Shown here: positions 21,136-29,619 of the stretch, in pieces
Position numbering within the stretch: the stretch's first letter is position 1
Layout: each line of letters starts with the position of its first letter
DNA from: Streptomyces pyxinae
GTDB lineage: Bacteria > Actinomycetota > Actinomycetes > Streptomycetales > Streptomycetaceae
Reading direction: 5' to 3'
Assembly (NCBI RefSeq): GCF_024756275.1
Contig: NZ_JANUGQ010000001.1
Span: 62,001 to 126,000, forward strand
DNA length: 64,000 nucleotides
Program-made: the position numbers and the translations under genes
The notes under the pieces: generated by a model
What the model was told of the DNA's origin: nothing
Database searches by the model: none
The model's input: only the letters and a program-made list of their open reading frames with translations

Positions 21136-22113
21136 TCAGCGCCGGGCGGCGGGCGCGCAGGGGGCGGGCAGCGGTCCGGTGCGGTCGTACGGGTCCGCCC
21201 CCGCGCCGGCCGACGGGGTGGGCGCCTGCTTGGCGAAGTACGGGTGGACGAAGCCGTCCGCCTTCCCGCAGTCGTGGTTGCCCAGGTAGTGGTGCTGCTC
21301 CACCGGGACCAGCGCCCCCGGCGTCTTCCCGGCCCCCGGTACGGCCCGGACCGCGACGACCAGTCGCCGGCGCACGATCGCCCGGGCCGCCTCCTCGGCC
21401 TCCACCCCCGGAATGGGAGCCGGGCGCCCGCCGGGCGTGGCGGCGGCCAGCGCGTACACAAAGGTGACGTCCGCCCGGACCAGCACCTCGCCGGAGCTCC
21501 GCCCCGGGCCGTAGCTCAGGGCGCCGAGCACCCGGGTCCCGCCCGTCAGCACCCGCACCTCGGCCGGGTCGAACCGGGTGACCAGCCGGGCCGGGTCGGC
21601 GTCCCCCTCCCCCGGCGCCCGCAGCGCGGCCGCCAGCCGGGCCCGGCTCGGCGGGTCCAGCAGCGCGAGCGCCCGCTCCGGCCGGCCGCCGGCCAGCACC
21701 CCCGGGTCCAGATTGGCGGCGGTCAGCAGCTCCCGCGTGCGCCACAGGGCGTCCCGCACCCGCTCGGCCGGCACCCCCGGCACGGCCCCGGCCGCCGGTA
21801 CGTCGATGCCGCCCTCACCGGTCAGCCAGCCCCGGGCGGGCGAATTCCGGTAGGGCATCCGGGTGGTGAGCGGCCAGGGCGCGGGCCACTGGGCCTCCTC
21901 CAGCAGCGGGGCCGCGAACGGCTCGTCGGCCGGCCGCTTCCCGACCGACCCGTACAGCCAGCCGCCCAGGGCCGCCACGACCGCGACCGCTCCCACCGAC
22001 ACCCAGACGGTCTTCCGCCGCCGGGTCCGCCGGTCCGCCGCCAGCCTGCCCGCGCGCTCCGGGTCCGTCCGCTCGGCCCTCAGCCGCGCCACGAAATCAT
22101 CCGGCTCCGACAC
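21136..22113 (-). CDS. Hypothetical single-pass membrane protein
   Basis: 325 residues, not recognised. The N-terminal cytoplasmic segment is charged (DDFVARLRAERTDPERAGR, then RRTRRRK), followed by one transmembrane helix (VWVSVGAVAVVAALGGWLYG, about 36-55) and a ~265-residue extracytoplasmic domain. That domain has several strand-like segments (VRVLTGGTRVLGALSYG, VLVRADVTFVYALA, RLVVAVRAV) and a pair of Cys residues (HDCGKAD; PAPCAPA) that could form a disulfide near the C-terminus. The topology resembles conserved streptomycete proteins of unknown function. GTG/ATG choice: ATG 22113 (MSEPDDF). A (GCACC)13 microsatellite lies about 70 bp upstream, in its likely promoter region. Confidence 0.65.
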   Translation of the reverse strand: MSEPDDFVARLRAERTDPERAGRLAADRRTRRRKTVWVSVGAVAVVAALGGWLYGSVGKRPADEPFAAPLLEEAQWPAPWPLTTRMPYRNSPARGWLTGEGGIDVPAAGAVPGVPAERVRDALWRTRELLTAANLDPGVLAGGRPERALALLDPPSRARLAAALRAPGEGDADPARLVTRFDPAEVRVLTGGTRVLGALSYGPGRSSGEVLVRADVTFVYALAAATPGGRPAPIPGVEAEEAARAIVRRRLVVAVRAVPGAGKTPGALVPVEQHHYLGNHDCGKADGFVHPYFAKQAPTPSAGAGADPYDRTGPLPAPCAPAARR

Positions 22114-22180
22114 CGTGATCCCCCCTCAGGTCGCGAGGACGCTACCGCACCCCTGTGACAGCGAGGCCCCCCGGGGCCCG

Positions 22181-22246
22181 GCACCGCACCGCACCGCACC
22201 GCACCGCACCGCACCGCACCGCACCGCACCGCACCGCACCGCACCG
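22181..22246. repeat. (GCACC)13 pentanucleotide microsatellite
   Basis: Thirteen uninterrupted GCACC units, between the P450 stop and the start of the membrane protein gene. It is the most perfect simple repeat in the window. A 5-bp unit changes promoter spacing with each slip. Confidence 0.95.
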
Positions 22247-22260
22247 GGTGATTCTCCCCG

Positions 22261-23466
22261 TCACACCACCACCGGCAGCGACGCCAGGCCGCGCATCACG
22301 AACCCGGAACGCCGGACCGGCTCGGCGGCCGGCGCGAGCTTCGGCGCCCGTTCCAGCAACGCCCGCAGTGAGGCGGCCAGTTCGATACGTGCCAGCGGGG
22401 CGCCGACGCAGTAGTGGATGCCCGCGCCGAAGGAGATGTGCGGGTTGGACGCGCGGGTCGGATCCAGTGTGTCCGGGCGGTCGAAGACCTCCGGATCGTG
22501 GTTGGCCGACCCGAAGAGCAGGGCCAGTTCGGCGCCGCGCGGGACGGTGACACCGTCGATCTCGATCTCGTCCAGCACCCAGCGCTCGAAAAGCTGAAGC
22601 GGAGTGTCGTAGCGGAGCAACTCCTCGACGGCACCGGGCAGCAGGGAGTGGTCGGCCCGGAGCGCGGCGAGCTGCCCGGGGTTGCGGAACAGCGCCCACC
22701 AGCCGTTGGCGGTGGCGTTGACGGTCGCCTCGTGGCCCGCGTTGAGCAGCAGCACACAGGTGGAGATCATCTCCTGCTCGGTGAGCCGTTCGCCCTCGTC
22801 ATGGGCGGCGATCAGCCCGGAGACCAGGTCCTCGCCCGGTGCCGCCCGGCGGGCCGCGATCAGCTCCCGGAGGTACGCCGAGAACTCCACCGAGGCCGCC
22901 ACGGCCCGGGCGGCGGTCTCCTCGGAGGGCGCCAGCTCGTACATCCCGCAGATCGCCGCCGACCAGGGCCGCAGCAGAGGGCGGTCCGGCTCCGGCACCC
23001 CGAGCATCTCCGCGATGACCGCCACCGGCAGCGGCTCGGCCACCTCGGTCACCAGATCGCCGCCGCCCCGCTCGACCAGCCCGTCCGCCAACTCCTCGGC
23101 CAGCCGCCGCACATAGGGGCTCAGCCGCTCGACGGTACGCGGGGTGAACGCCTTGGCCACCAGTCGCCTGATCCGGGTGTGGTCCGGCGGCTCCAGGTCC
23201 AGCATCCCCTGGTCGTTGAGCGTGTGGAACGGCTCCTGCGCGGCGGGCGGCGCCGTACGGCCGAACTCCTCGTGGCTGAACCGGTGCCGGTACGTCCGCC
23301 CGAGCCGCCGGTCCCGCAGCAGCGCCGCCACATCGGCGTGCCGCGGCACCAGCCACTGCCGGGACGGCTCGAACCAGTGCACCCGCCCGCTCTCCCGCAG
23401 CCGCGCGTACGCCGGATACGGATCCGCCGTGAAGCCGGCGTCCCAGGGATCGAATACCGCGTCCAT
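22261..23466 (-). CDS. Cytochrome P450
   Basis: 401 residues, soluble class I bacterial P450. The I-helix reads LLLNAGHEATVNATANG, with His-Glu-Ala in place of the common Asp/Glu-Thr; the acid-alcohol pair is retained as E-A-T. K-helix ExxR is EELLR. The heme-binding loop is FGAGIHYCVGAPLAR, with the thiolate Cys at about residue 352. It resembles the macrolide- and polyketide-tailoring CYP105/107 group, but the substrate cannot be assigned. No ferredoxin or reductase gene is adjacent, so electrons must come from elsewhere. ATG 23466 is followed by the typical DAVFDPWDAGFTADPYPAYARLRE. Confidence 0.9.
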   Translation of the reverse strand: MDAVFDPWDAGFTADPYPAYARLRESGRVHWFEPSRQWLVPRHADVAALLRDRRLGRTYRHRFSHEEFGRTAPPAAQEPFHTLNDQGMLDLEPPDHTRIRRLVAKAFTPRTVERLSPYVRRLAEELADGLVERGGGDLVTEVAEPLPVAVIAEMLGVPEPDRPLLRPWSAAICGMYELAPSEETAARAVAASVEFSAYLRELIAARRAAPGEDLVSGLIAAHDEGERLTEQEMISTCVLLLNAGHEATVNATANGWWALFRNPGQLAALRADHSLLPGAVEELLRYDTPLQLFERWVLDEIEIDGVTVPRGAELALLFGSANHDPEVFDRPDTLDPTRASNPHISFGAGIHYCVGAPLARIELAASLRALLERAPKLAPAAEPVRRSGFVMRGLASLPVVV

Positions 23467-23530
23467 CCCCGGACGCTAGACGACCCCGCCCCCCCCTGTC
23501 ACCCACGGGCACCCGGTCCGCCCGGTGGTC

Positions 23531-23743
23531 TCAGGGGCGGCGGCCGCGGGAGTGGTAGGGGGTGTTGTGGACGGACCAGGAGCTGTAGGCGGTGCGGTCG
23601 GCGCGGGCCTGGAGGCGGTGGTGCCGCTCCAGGAGGAGACCGTCGGTGTTCTCGGTACGGGAGCCGGCGCGGCGGAGGAGCACCGTGACGGCGGCCGCCA
23701 CGGCGAGGCCCAGGATCCCCAGCAGGGTGATGAGTGCGGTCAT
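23531..23743 (-). CDS. Small single-pass membrane protein
   Basis: 70 residues: a transmembrane helix at the very N-terminus (ALITLLGILGLAVAAAVTVLLRR) and a basic, His/Tyr-containing cytoplasmic tail (LLLERHHRLQARADRTAYSSWSVHN). I do not recognise a family. It lies 64 bp upstream of the P450 start in the same direction and could be transcribed with it. The promoter region is shared with the divergent M4 protease gene. Confidence 0.6.
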   Translation of the reverse strand: MTALITLLGILGLAVAAAVTVLLRRAGSRTENTDGLLLERHHRLQARADRTAYSSWSVHNTPYHSRGRRP

Positions 23744-24150
23744 GGTCGTCCCCCCGGATCGAACGGTGTGCGGAGGGGCAGTGGATCACACCGGCCGGGA
23801 CGGTACAAGGAGTGGGAGGTCGGGATTCGGCCAGGGGGGTATGCCCGGCGGGGGCGGGAGCGTCACACTCCGTTCATCAGGTGACACACCTGATCCGCGC
23901 TGGGAGCGAAGACCGGTGACACGATGAAACGTCCGGTTAACGAACAGGGTTTTTCGGGCAACGGACCAATTCTGGCCAAGTTGTTGACGCGGTCCTGACA
24001 TCACAGGGCGGCGGCTGTCACTCTTCCCACGTTCTCCGCACCAACCGTTCGACACGCGTTCCCATCGTGTTCGGACGGTGCCGCTTGCTCTGCTTGCTCG
24101 CCGGACGGCCCACCCCGCCGTCCGTAACCCCCCTCGCAAAAGGAGTCTGC
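23744..24150. other. Divergent promoter region with a perfect dyad
   Basis: 407 bp between the small membrane protein and the M4 protease. It contains a perfect inverted repeat ATCAGGTG (23876-23883) / CACCTGAT (23887-23894) with a 3-base spacer. Lower-GC sequence from 23925 to 24000 (including TTGTTGACG near 23980) is the likely protease promoter. Confidence 0.55.
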
Positions 24151-26190
24151 GTGAGATCCACGCCCAGCCGTCGCGCCACCGCGACCGGCGCTCTGATCGC
24201 CGCTGCCGCCATGCTCGCCGTGGGAGTGCAGTCCGGTGCCGCCACCGCCGCCCCCGACACCTTCCGCGCCGCGCCCAAGGCGCAGGCCGCGGGACCGGCC
24301 AACCCCGGCGCGCTGCCCGCCGACCTCACCCCCGCCCAGCGCACCGCGCTGATACGCGCGGCCGACGCCGGCAAGGCCGAGACCGCCCGTGAACTCGGCC
24401 TCGGCGCCCAGGAGAAGCTGGTCGTCCGGGACGTGGTCCAGGACCGCGACGGCACCACCCACACCCGTTACGAGCGCACCTACGCGGGCCTCCCGGTCCT
24501 CGGCGGCGACCTGGTCGTGGCCGAGACCAGGGCGGGGAAGACCGAGAGCGTCAGCAAGGCGTCCCGGGCGGTGCTCAAGAACGTCGACGTCACCGCCGAC
24601 GTGGCTCCGGCCGGCGCCGAGAAGCAGGCGCTGACCGCCGCCCGGGCGGAGGGCTCCAAGGCGGCCAAGGCGACGAACGCGCCCCGCAAGGTGGTCTGGC
24701 TGGCGCAGGGCAAGCCGGTGCTCGCGTACGAGACCGTCGTCGGCGGCCTCCAGCACGACGGCACCCCCAACGAGCTGCACGTCGTCACCGACGCCACCAC
24801 CGGCGCCAAGCTGTACGAGTGGCAGGGCGTCCAGGAGGGCACCGGCAACACCCAGTACAGCGGCCAGGTCACCCTGGGCACCAGCGGCAGCGGCTCCTCG
24901 TACACGCTGACCGACACCGGGCGCGGCGGCCACAAGACGTACAACCTCAACCGGGGCACCTCGGGCACCGGCACGCTGTTCACCGGACCGGACGACGTCT
25001 GGGGCGACGGCACCCCGGGCAACGCCGAGACGGCCGGCGCCGACGCCCACTACGGCGCCGCGCTGACCTGGGACTACTACAAGAACGTGCACGGCCGCAC
25101 CGGTATCCGGGGCGACGGCGTCGGCGCGTACTCCCGGGTCCACTACGGCAACAACTACGTCAACGCGTTCTGGCAGGACAGCTGCTTCTGCATGACGTAC
25201 GGCGACGGCTCGGGCAACTCCAAGCCGCTGACCTCCATCGACGTGGCCGCCCACGAGATGACCCACGGCGTCACCGCCGCCACCGCCAAGCTGGTCTACA
25301 GCGGCGAGTCCGGCGGCCTCAACGAGGCGACCTCGGACATCTTCGCCGCCGCCGTCGAGTTCTACGCCAACAACGCCCAGGACAAGGGCGACTACCTGGT
25401 CGGCGAGAAGATCGACATCCGCGGCGACGGATCCCCGCTGCGGTACATGGACAAGCCGAGCAAGGACGGCGCCTCCAAGGACGCCTGGTACTCCGGCATC
25501 GGCAACATCGACGTCCACTACTCCTCGGGCCCGGCGAACCACTGGTTCTACCTGCTCTCCGAGGGCAGCGGCGCCAAGACCGTCAACGGCGTCAACTACG
25601 ACTCCCCGACCTCGGACGGCCTGCCCGTCACCGGGATCGGCCGGGACAAGGCCGCGCTGATCTGGTTCAAGGCGCTCACCACCAAGTTCAACTCGACCAC
25701 CAACTACGCCGCCGCCCGCACCGGTACGGTCGCCGCCGCGACCGAGCTGTACGGCGCGAACAGCGCGGAGGTGAAGGCGGTCGAGAACGCCTGGGCCGGC
25801 ATCAACGTCGGCGCCCGTCCGGGCGGCGGCGACCCCGGCGGCAAGGTCTTCGAGAACACCGCCCGGGTCAACATCCCGGACAACGGCGCGGCCGTCACCT
25901 CGGCCGTCAACGTCACCGGGATCACCGGCAACGCGCCCTCGGCCCTCAAGGTGGACGTGGACATCGTCCACACCTACCGCGGCGACCTGGTCGTGGACCT
26001 GGTCGCCCCGGACGGCTCGGTCTACAACCTGAAGCCGTACAGTTCCTCGGACTCGGCGGACAACGTGAAGGCCACCTACACGGTGAACGCCTCCAGCGAG
26101 GTCGCCAACGGCTCCTGGAAGCTGCGGGTCCAGGACAAGGCCGCGCAGGACACCGGCTACATCAACGGGTTCAAGCTCACCTTCCCGTAA
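24151..26190 (+). CDS. Secreted M4 (thermolysin-like) metalloprotease with P domain
   Basis: 679 residues. A Sec signal peptide (TGALIAAAAMLAVGVQSGAATAA) is followed by an FTP/PepSY-like propeptide (RDGTTHTRYERTYAGLPVLGGDLVV), then the catalytic domain: zinc site HEMTH with His ~368 and ~372, and Glu ~392 in GGLNEATSDI. A C-terminal proprotein-convertase P domain (about 566-679; VNIPDNGAAVTSAVNVTG, YRGDLVVDLVAPDGS) folds as a beta-sandwich and may aid secretion or substrate binding. GTG 24151 has AAAAGGAG 6 bases upstream and the best signal peptide. It is autoprocessed and extracellular, and with the S1 protease suggests a role in external protein use or development. Confidence 0.92.
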   Translation: MRSTPSRRATATGALIAAAAMLAVGVQSGAATAAPDTFRAAPKAQAAGPANPGALPADLTPAQRTALIRAADAGKAETARELGLGAQEKLVVRDVVQDRDGTTHTRYERTYAGLPVLGGDLVVAETRAGKTESVSKASRAVLKNVDVTADVAPAGAEKQALTAARAEGSKAAKATNAPRKVVWLAQGKPVLAYETVVGGLQHDGTPNELHVVTDATTGAKLYEWQGVQEGTGNTQYSGQVTLGTSGSGSSYTLTDTGRGGHKTYNLNRGTSGTGTLFTGPDDVWGDGTPGNAETAGADAHYGAALTWDYYKNVHGRTGIRGDGVGAYSRVHYGNNYVNAFWQDSCFCMTYGDGSGNSKPLTSIDVAAHEMTHGVTAATAKLVYSGESGGLNEATSDIFAAAVEFYANNAQDKGDYLVGEKIDIRGDGSPLRYMDKPSKDGASKDAWYSGIGNIDVHYSSGPANHWFYLLSEGSGAKTVNGVNYDSPTSDGLPVTGIGRDKAALIWFKALTTKFNSTTNYAAARTGTVAAATELYGANSAEVKAVENAWAGINVGARPGGGDPGGKVFENTARVNIPDNGAAVTSAVNVTGITGNAPSALKVDVDIVHTYRGDLVVDLVAPDGSVYNLKPYSSSDSADNVKATYTVNASSEVANGSWKLRVQDKAAQDTGYINGFKLTFP

Positions 26191-26269
26191 CCCCGTGACC
26201 GGTCCGGTGGACGGCGGGACCTGTGAGTGAGTCCGCGCGCGGGTGAGTCCGTGCACGGGTGAGTACGGC

Positions 26270-26301
26270 GGTGGCCGCCCGGAAGACCCCGGGCGGCCAC
26301 C
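26270..26301. terminator. Bidirectional terminator between M4 protease and glgP
   Basis: Perfect 13-bp stem GGTGGCCGCCCGG / CCGGGCGGCCACC with a 6-base loop, 80 bp after the protease stop and 105 bp after the glgP stop. Followed at about 26300-26357 by CTCGTGCGTGCTCGTGT-type repeats. Confidence 0.8.
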
Positions 26302-26406
26302 TCGTGCGTGGTCGCACCTCGTGCGTGCTCGTGTCTCGTGCGTGCTCGTGTCTCGTACGCGGCCGGGCGGTGCGGTACGGCGCCGGGCCGCGCCGCACCG
26401 GCCGGG

Positions 26407-29028
26407 TCAGCGCATCAGGACCCCGGCGCCCTCCCCGGTGCTCTCGGTCGGCAGCGCGACCAGGCCCAGATCGGCGCCGGCCGGCAGCAGACGGTGGGCC
26501 GGCAGTATCCGGACGGTGTAGCCGAACGGCCCGGTGCGGTCCAGGGTGAGCGGGCCCTCGAAGACCCAGCGGCCCTGCTGGTCCGGGCCGCCGGCCGGTT
26601 TGAGCGGGAACGGCTGGGCGTCGGCCAGCGAGTCCTGGGCGTCCACCCGGCCGGCCACCGCCTGGACGTCCACGTCCTCGGGCCGGAGGTCGCCGAGGGT
26701 GACCCGGACCCGCAGCGCCAGGGTGGAGCCCAGTTCGGCCACCCCGCTGGCCTCGTCCACCTCCACGTGGTCGACCGTCACCCCGGGCCAGGCGGCGCGC
26801 ACCCGGGCCTTCCACTCGGCCAGGTCGTGCGCCGCGGTGGCGTCCATGGCGCGGTGCGCCTGCGCGGCGGGGGCGTACAGCCGCTCGACGTACTCGCGCA
26901 CCATCCGGCCGGCCAGCACCCTGGGGCCGAGGTTGGCCAGCGTGGAGCGGACCATCTCCACCCACCGCTGCGGCACCCCGGCCGGGCCCCGGTCGTAGAA
27001 CCTCGGCGCCACCCGCTGCTCGATCAGCTCGTAGAGGGCATGGGCCTCCAGGTCGTCCCGGCGCTCCTCGTCGGTGGTGGGCCCGTCGGCGGTGGGGATG
27101 GCCCAGCCGAAGTCCGGCTCGTACCACTCGTCCCACCAGCCGTCCAGCACCGAGAGGTTGAGGCCGCCGTTGAGCGCGGCCTTCATCCCGCTGGTGCCGC
27201 ACGCCTCCAGCGGGCGCAGCGGGTTGTTCAGCCACACGTCGCAGCCGGGGTAGAGCTTCTGGGCCATCCCCATGCCGTAGTCCGGCAGGAAGACGATCCG
27301 GTGCCGGACGCGCGGGTCGTCGGAGAACCGCACCAGCTCCTGCACCAGCCGCTTGCCGCCGTCGTCGGCCGGGTGCGCCTTGCCGGCGACCACGATCTGC
27401 ACCGGCCGGGTCGGGTGGAGCAGCAGTTCGGTGAGGCGCTCGCGGTCCCGCAGCATCAGGGTGAGCCGCTTGTACGAGGGCACCCGGCGGGCGAAGCCGA
27501 TGGTGAGCACCTCCGGGTCGAGCACCCCGTCGATCCAGCCCAGCTCGGCGGAGCCGGCCCCGCGCTGCCGCCAGGAGGCGCGCAGCCGGGTGCGGACCTC
27601 GGTCACCAGCTGTTCGCGCAGCTCCCGGCGGAGCTCCCAGATGGCCGTGTCCGGGATCTCCCCGACGGCCTCCCAGCGCTGCGCGCCGCCGAAGCTCAGC
27701 GCGTCCTCGGCCTGCTGGGCACCGATCCGCCGGGAGCCGAGCCGGAACACCTCGGGCGCCACCCAGGTGGGCGCGTGGACGCCGTTGGTGATGGAGGTGA
27801 TGGGCACCTCCTCGGCGTCGAAGCCCGGCCAGAGCCCGGCGAACATCCCCCGGCTGACCGCCCCGTGCAGGGTGGAGACGCCATTGGCGCGCTGGGCCAG
27901 GCGCAGCCCCATCACGGCCATGTTGAACAGGTCGGGCCGCCCGCCGGGGTAGGTCTCCTGGCCGAGCTGGAGGATCCGGGCGGTGTCGAGACCGGGCAGC
28001 TCGGCGCCCTCGCCGAAGTGCCGGGCTACCAGCTCCCGGTCGAAGCGGTCGATGCCGGCCGGGACGGGGGTGTGGGTGGTGAAGACGGTGCCGGCCCGGA
28101 CCGCCTCCAGCGCGGCGTCGAAGGAGACGCCCCGCTCGCTCAGCTCCCGGATGCGCTCCAGGCCGAGGAAGCCGGCGTGCCCCTCGTTGGTGTGGAACAC
28201 CTCGGGCTCGGGGTGGCCGGTGAGGGCGCAGTACGCCCGTACCGCCCGGACACCTCCTATTCCGAGCAGCATTTCCTGGAGCAGCCGGTGCTCGCTGCCG
28301 CCGCCGTAGAGCCGGTCGGTGACGTTCCGCTCGGAGGGGCCGTTCTCCTCCACGTCCGAGTCGAGCAGCAGCAGCGGCACCCGGCCGACCCGGGCCACCC
28401 AGACATGGGCGTGCAGACAGCGGCCGGCCGGCAGCGCGAGCCGCACCCGGACGGGGGCGCCGCCGGCGTCCCGGAGCAGGCTGAGCGGCAGCTCGTTGGG
28501 GTCGAGCAGCGGGTACTGCTCCTGCTGCCAGCCGTCCCGGGAGAGCGACTGCCGGAAGTAGCCGTGGCGGTAGAGCAGGCCGACGCCGACGAGCGGTACG
28601 CCGAGGTCGGAGGCGGCCTTGAGGTGGTCGCCGGCGAGGATGCCGAGCCCGCCGGAGTACTGCGGCAGGGCGGCGGTGACGCCGAACTCGGGCGAGAAGT
28701 AGGCGATGGCGGCGGGGAGGTCGGCGTCCTGCTGGGTCTGGTACCAGCGGCGGCCGCGCAGATAGTCGTCGAGGTCGTCGGAGGCGGCGGCGAGGCGGCG
28801 CAGGAAGCGCCGGTCCCGGGAGAGCTCGGTGAGCCGCGCGGCCGGTACTGAGCCGAGCAGCCGCACCGGGTCGCAGCCGGCCGCGGACCAGCCTTCGGGA
28901 TCGACGGCCTGGAACAGCTCGCGGGTCTCGGCATGCCAGGACCAGCGCAGATTCCGCGCGAGGTCGCTGAGCGGTCGCAGGGGTTCGGGCAGGACGGGGC
29001 GCACGGTGAATCGACGGATTGCCTTCAC
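26407..29028 (-). CDS. glgP: Alpha-glucan (glycogen) phosphorylase GlgP
   Basis: 873 residues, the actinobacterial type with an N-terminal DUF3417 domain (VKAIRRFTVRPVLPEPLRPLSDLARNL is typical, split here over residues 1-27). The GT35 core includes YFSPEFGV, GGLGILAGDHLKAASDLGVPLVGVG, VFHTNEGHAGF, the ITNGVHAPTW segment, KRLTL, VVAGKAHP and the PLP-site region PLEACGTSGMKAALNGGLNLSVLDGWW. It releases glucose-1-phosphate from alpha-1,4-glucan in the cytosol. GTG 29028 is chosen over upstream starts because GAAGGTGG lies just before it and the family begins there. It supplies the degradative counterpart of the glgE operon 8 kb away, together with GlgX. Confidence 0.92.
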   Translation of the reverse strand: MKAIRRFTVRPVLPEPLRPLSDLARNLRWSWHAETRELFQAVDPEGWSAAGCDPVRLLGSVPAARLTELSRDRRFLRRLAAASDDLDDYLRGRRWYQTQQDADLPAAIAYFSPEFGVTAALPQYSGGLGILAGDHLKAASDLGVPLVGVGLLYRHGYFRQSLSRDGWQQEQYPLLDPNELPLSLLRDAGGAPVRVRLALPAGRCLHAHVWVARVGRVPLLLLDSDVEENGPSERNVTDRLYGGGSEHRLLQEMLLGIGGVRAVRAYCALTGHPEPEVFHTNEGHAGFLGLERIRELSERGVSFDAALEAVRAGTVFTTHTPVPAGIDRFDRELVARHFGEGAELPGLDTARILQLGQETYPGGRPDLFNMAVMGLRLAQRANGVSTLHGAVSRGMFAGLWPGFDAEEVPITSITNGVHAPTWVAPEVFRLGSRRIGAQQAEDALSFGGAQRWEAVGEIPDTAIWELRRELREQLVTEVRTRLRASWRQRGAGSAELGWIDGVLDPEVLTIGFARRVPSYKRLTLMLRDRERLTELLLHPTRPVQIVVAGKAHPADDGGKRLVQELVRFSDDPRVRHRIVFLPDYGMGMAQKLYPGCDVWLNNPLRPLEACGTSGMKAALNGGLNLSVLDGWWDEWYEPDFGWAIPTADGPTTDEERRDDLEAHALYELIEQRVAPRFYDRGPAGVPQRWVEMVRSTLANLGPRVLAGRMVREYVERLYAPAAQAHRAMDATAAHDLAEWKARVRAAWPGVTVDHVEVDEASGVAELGSTLALRVRVTLGDLRPEDVDVQAVAGRVDAQDSLADAQPFPLKPAGGPDQQGRWVFEGPLTLDRTGPFGYTVRILPAHRLLPAGADLGLVALPTESTGEGAGVLMR

Positions 29029-29619
29029 GTGTTCCACCTTCGCAGGGCAGGGGCGTCTCGGTACGTATTTGGCGCCGGTACGCGTTCGGTGAGCGTGGAG
29101 CGCCGGGCGTTGTGCGTGGAGCGCCGGGCGTTGTACGTGGACGGGGCGGGCGTCGTGCGTGGACGGGGCGGGGGGACTGGGGGTGCGGACGGGCGGGCCG
29201 TGCGGACGGGGCGGGCGCGCACGGCCGCGCGTCCGCCCTCGTCCGTCCGGCGGTAGTCGTGACGGTAGTCGTCCCGTGCCCCTGGCAACCACGGCGCACG
29301 GGACCGTACGCACCTCTCTCACCCGCCCGGCCAGCCTCGCCCGGACGGCGGTGCGGGGGCCGACCGGGCGACCCGGACGACACCCGCGCGGCTGGGGCGC
29401 GGGGGGCCGCCGGGACCGGCGGGACCCGCGCCGAGCTGCGGCGACGGCGCCCGACGGGACCGCCCGGGAGATGTCGGGCCGGGGAGCCGGGCGCCGGTCC
29501 GGCACCTCCCGGCGGGCCGCGCCCCGGGGGCGTACAGGGGGCGCATTCCTCCCGGTGCGCCGGGCGCGTATCGGGACCGCGCCCGGCCGGAAGGGGGAAC
29601 CGATGACCCATCAGAAGAT
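29029..29619. other. Long GC-rich gap upstream of glgP
   Basis: 591 bp. The first part is the glgP leader with a tandem repeat (listed separately). From 29180 to 29619 the sequence is very GC-rich with open frames in all directions, and no gene is recognised. Confidence 0.45.
29095..29179. repeat. 21/22-bp tandem repeat, four copies, upstream of glgP
   Basis: Two copies of a 21-bp unit beginning GTGGAGCGCCGGGCG, then two of a related 22-bp unit beginning GTGGACGGGGCGGGC, in head-to-tail order 67 bp upstream of the glgP start. Confidence 0.75.

Noticed and set aside
22181..22246. (GCACC)n considered as part of a coding region
   Set aside because: All frames give low-complexity repeats, and both flanking genes end or begin outside it.
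24001..26256. 751-codon minus-strand frame opposite the M4 protease
   Set aside because: Gly/Val/Arg-rich antisense shadow of the protease gene.
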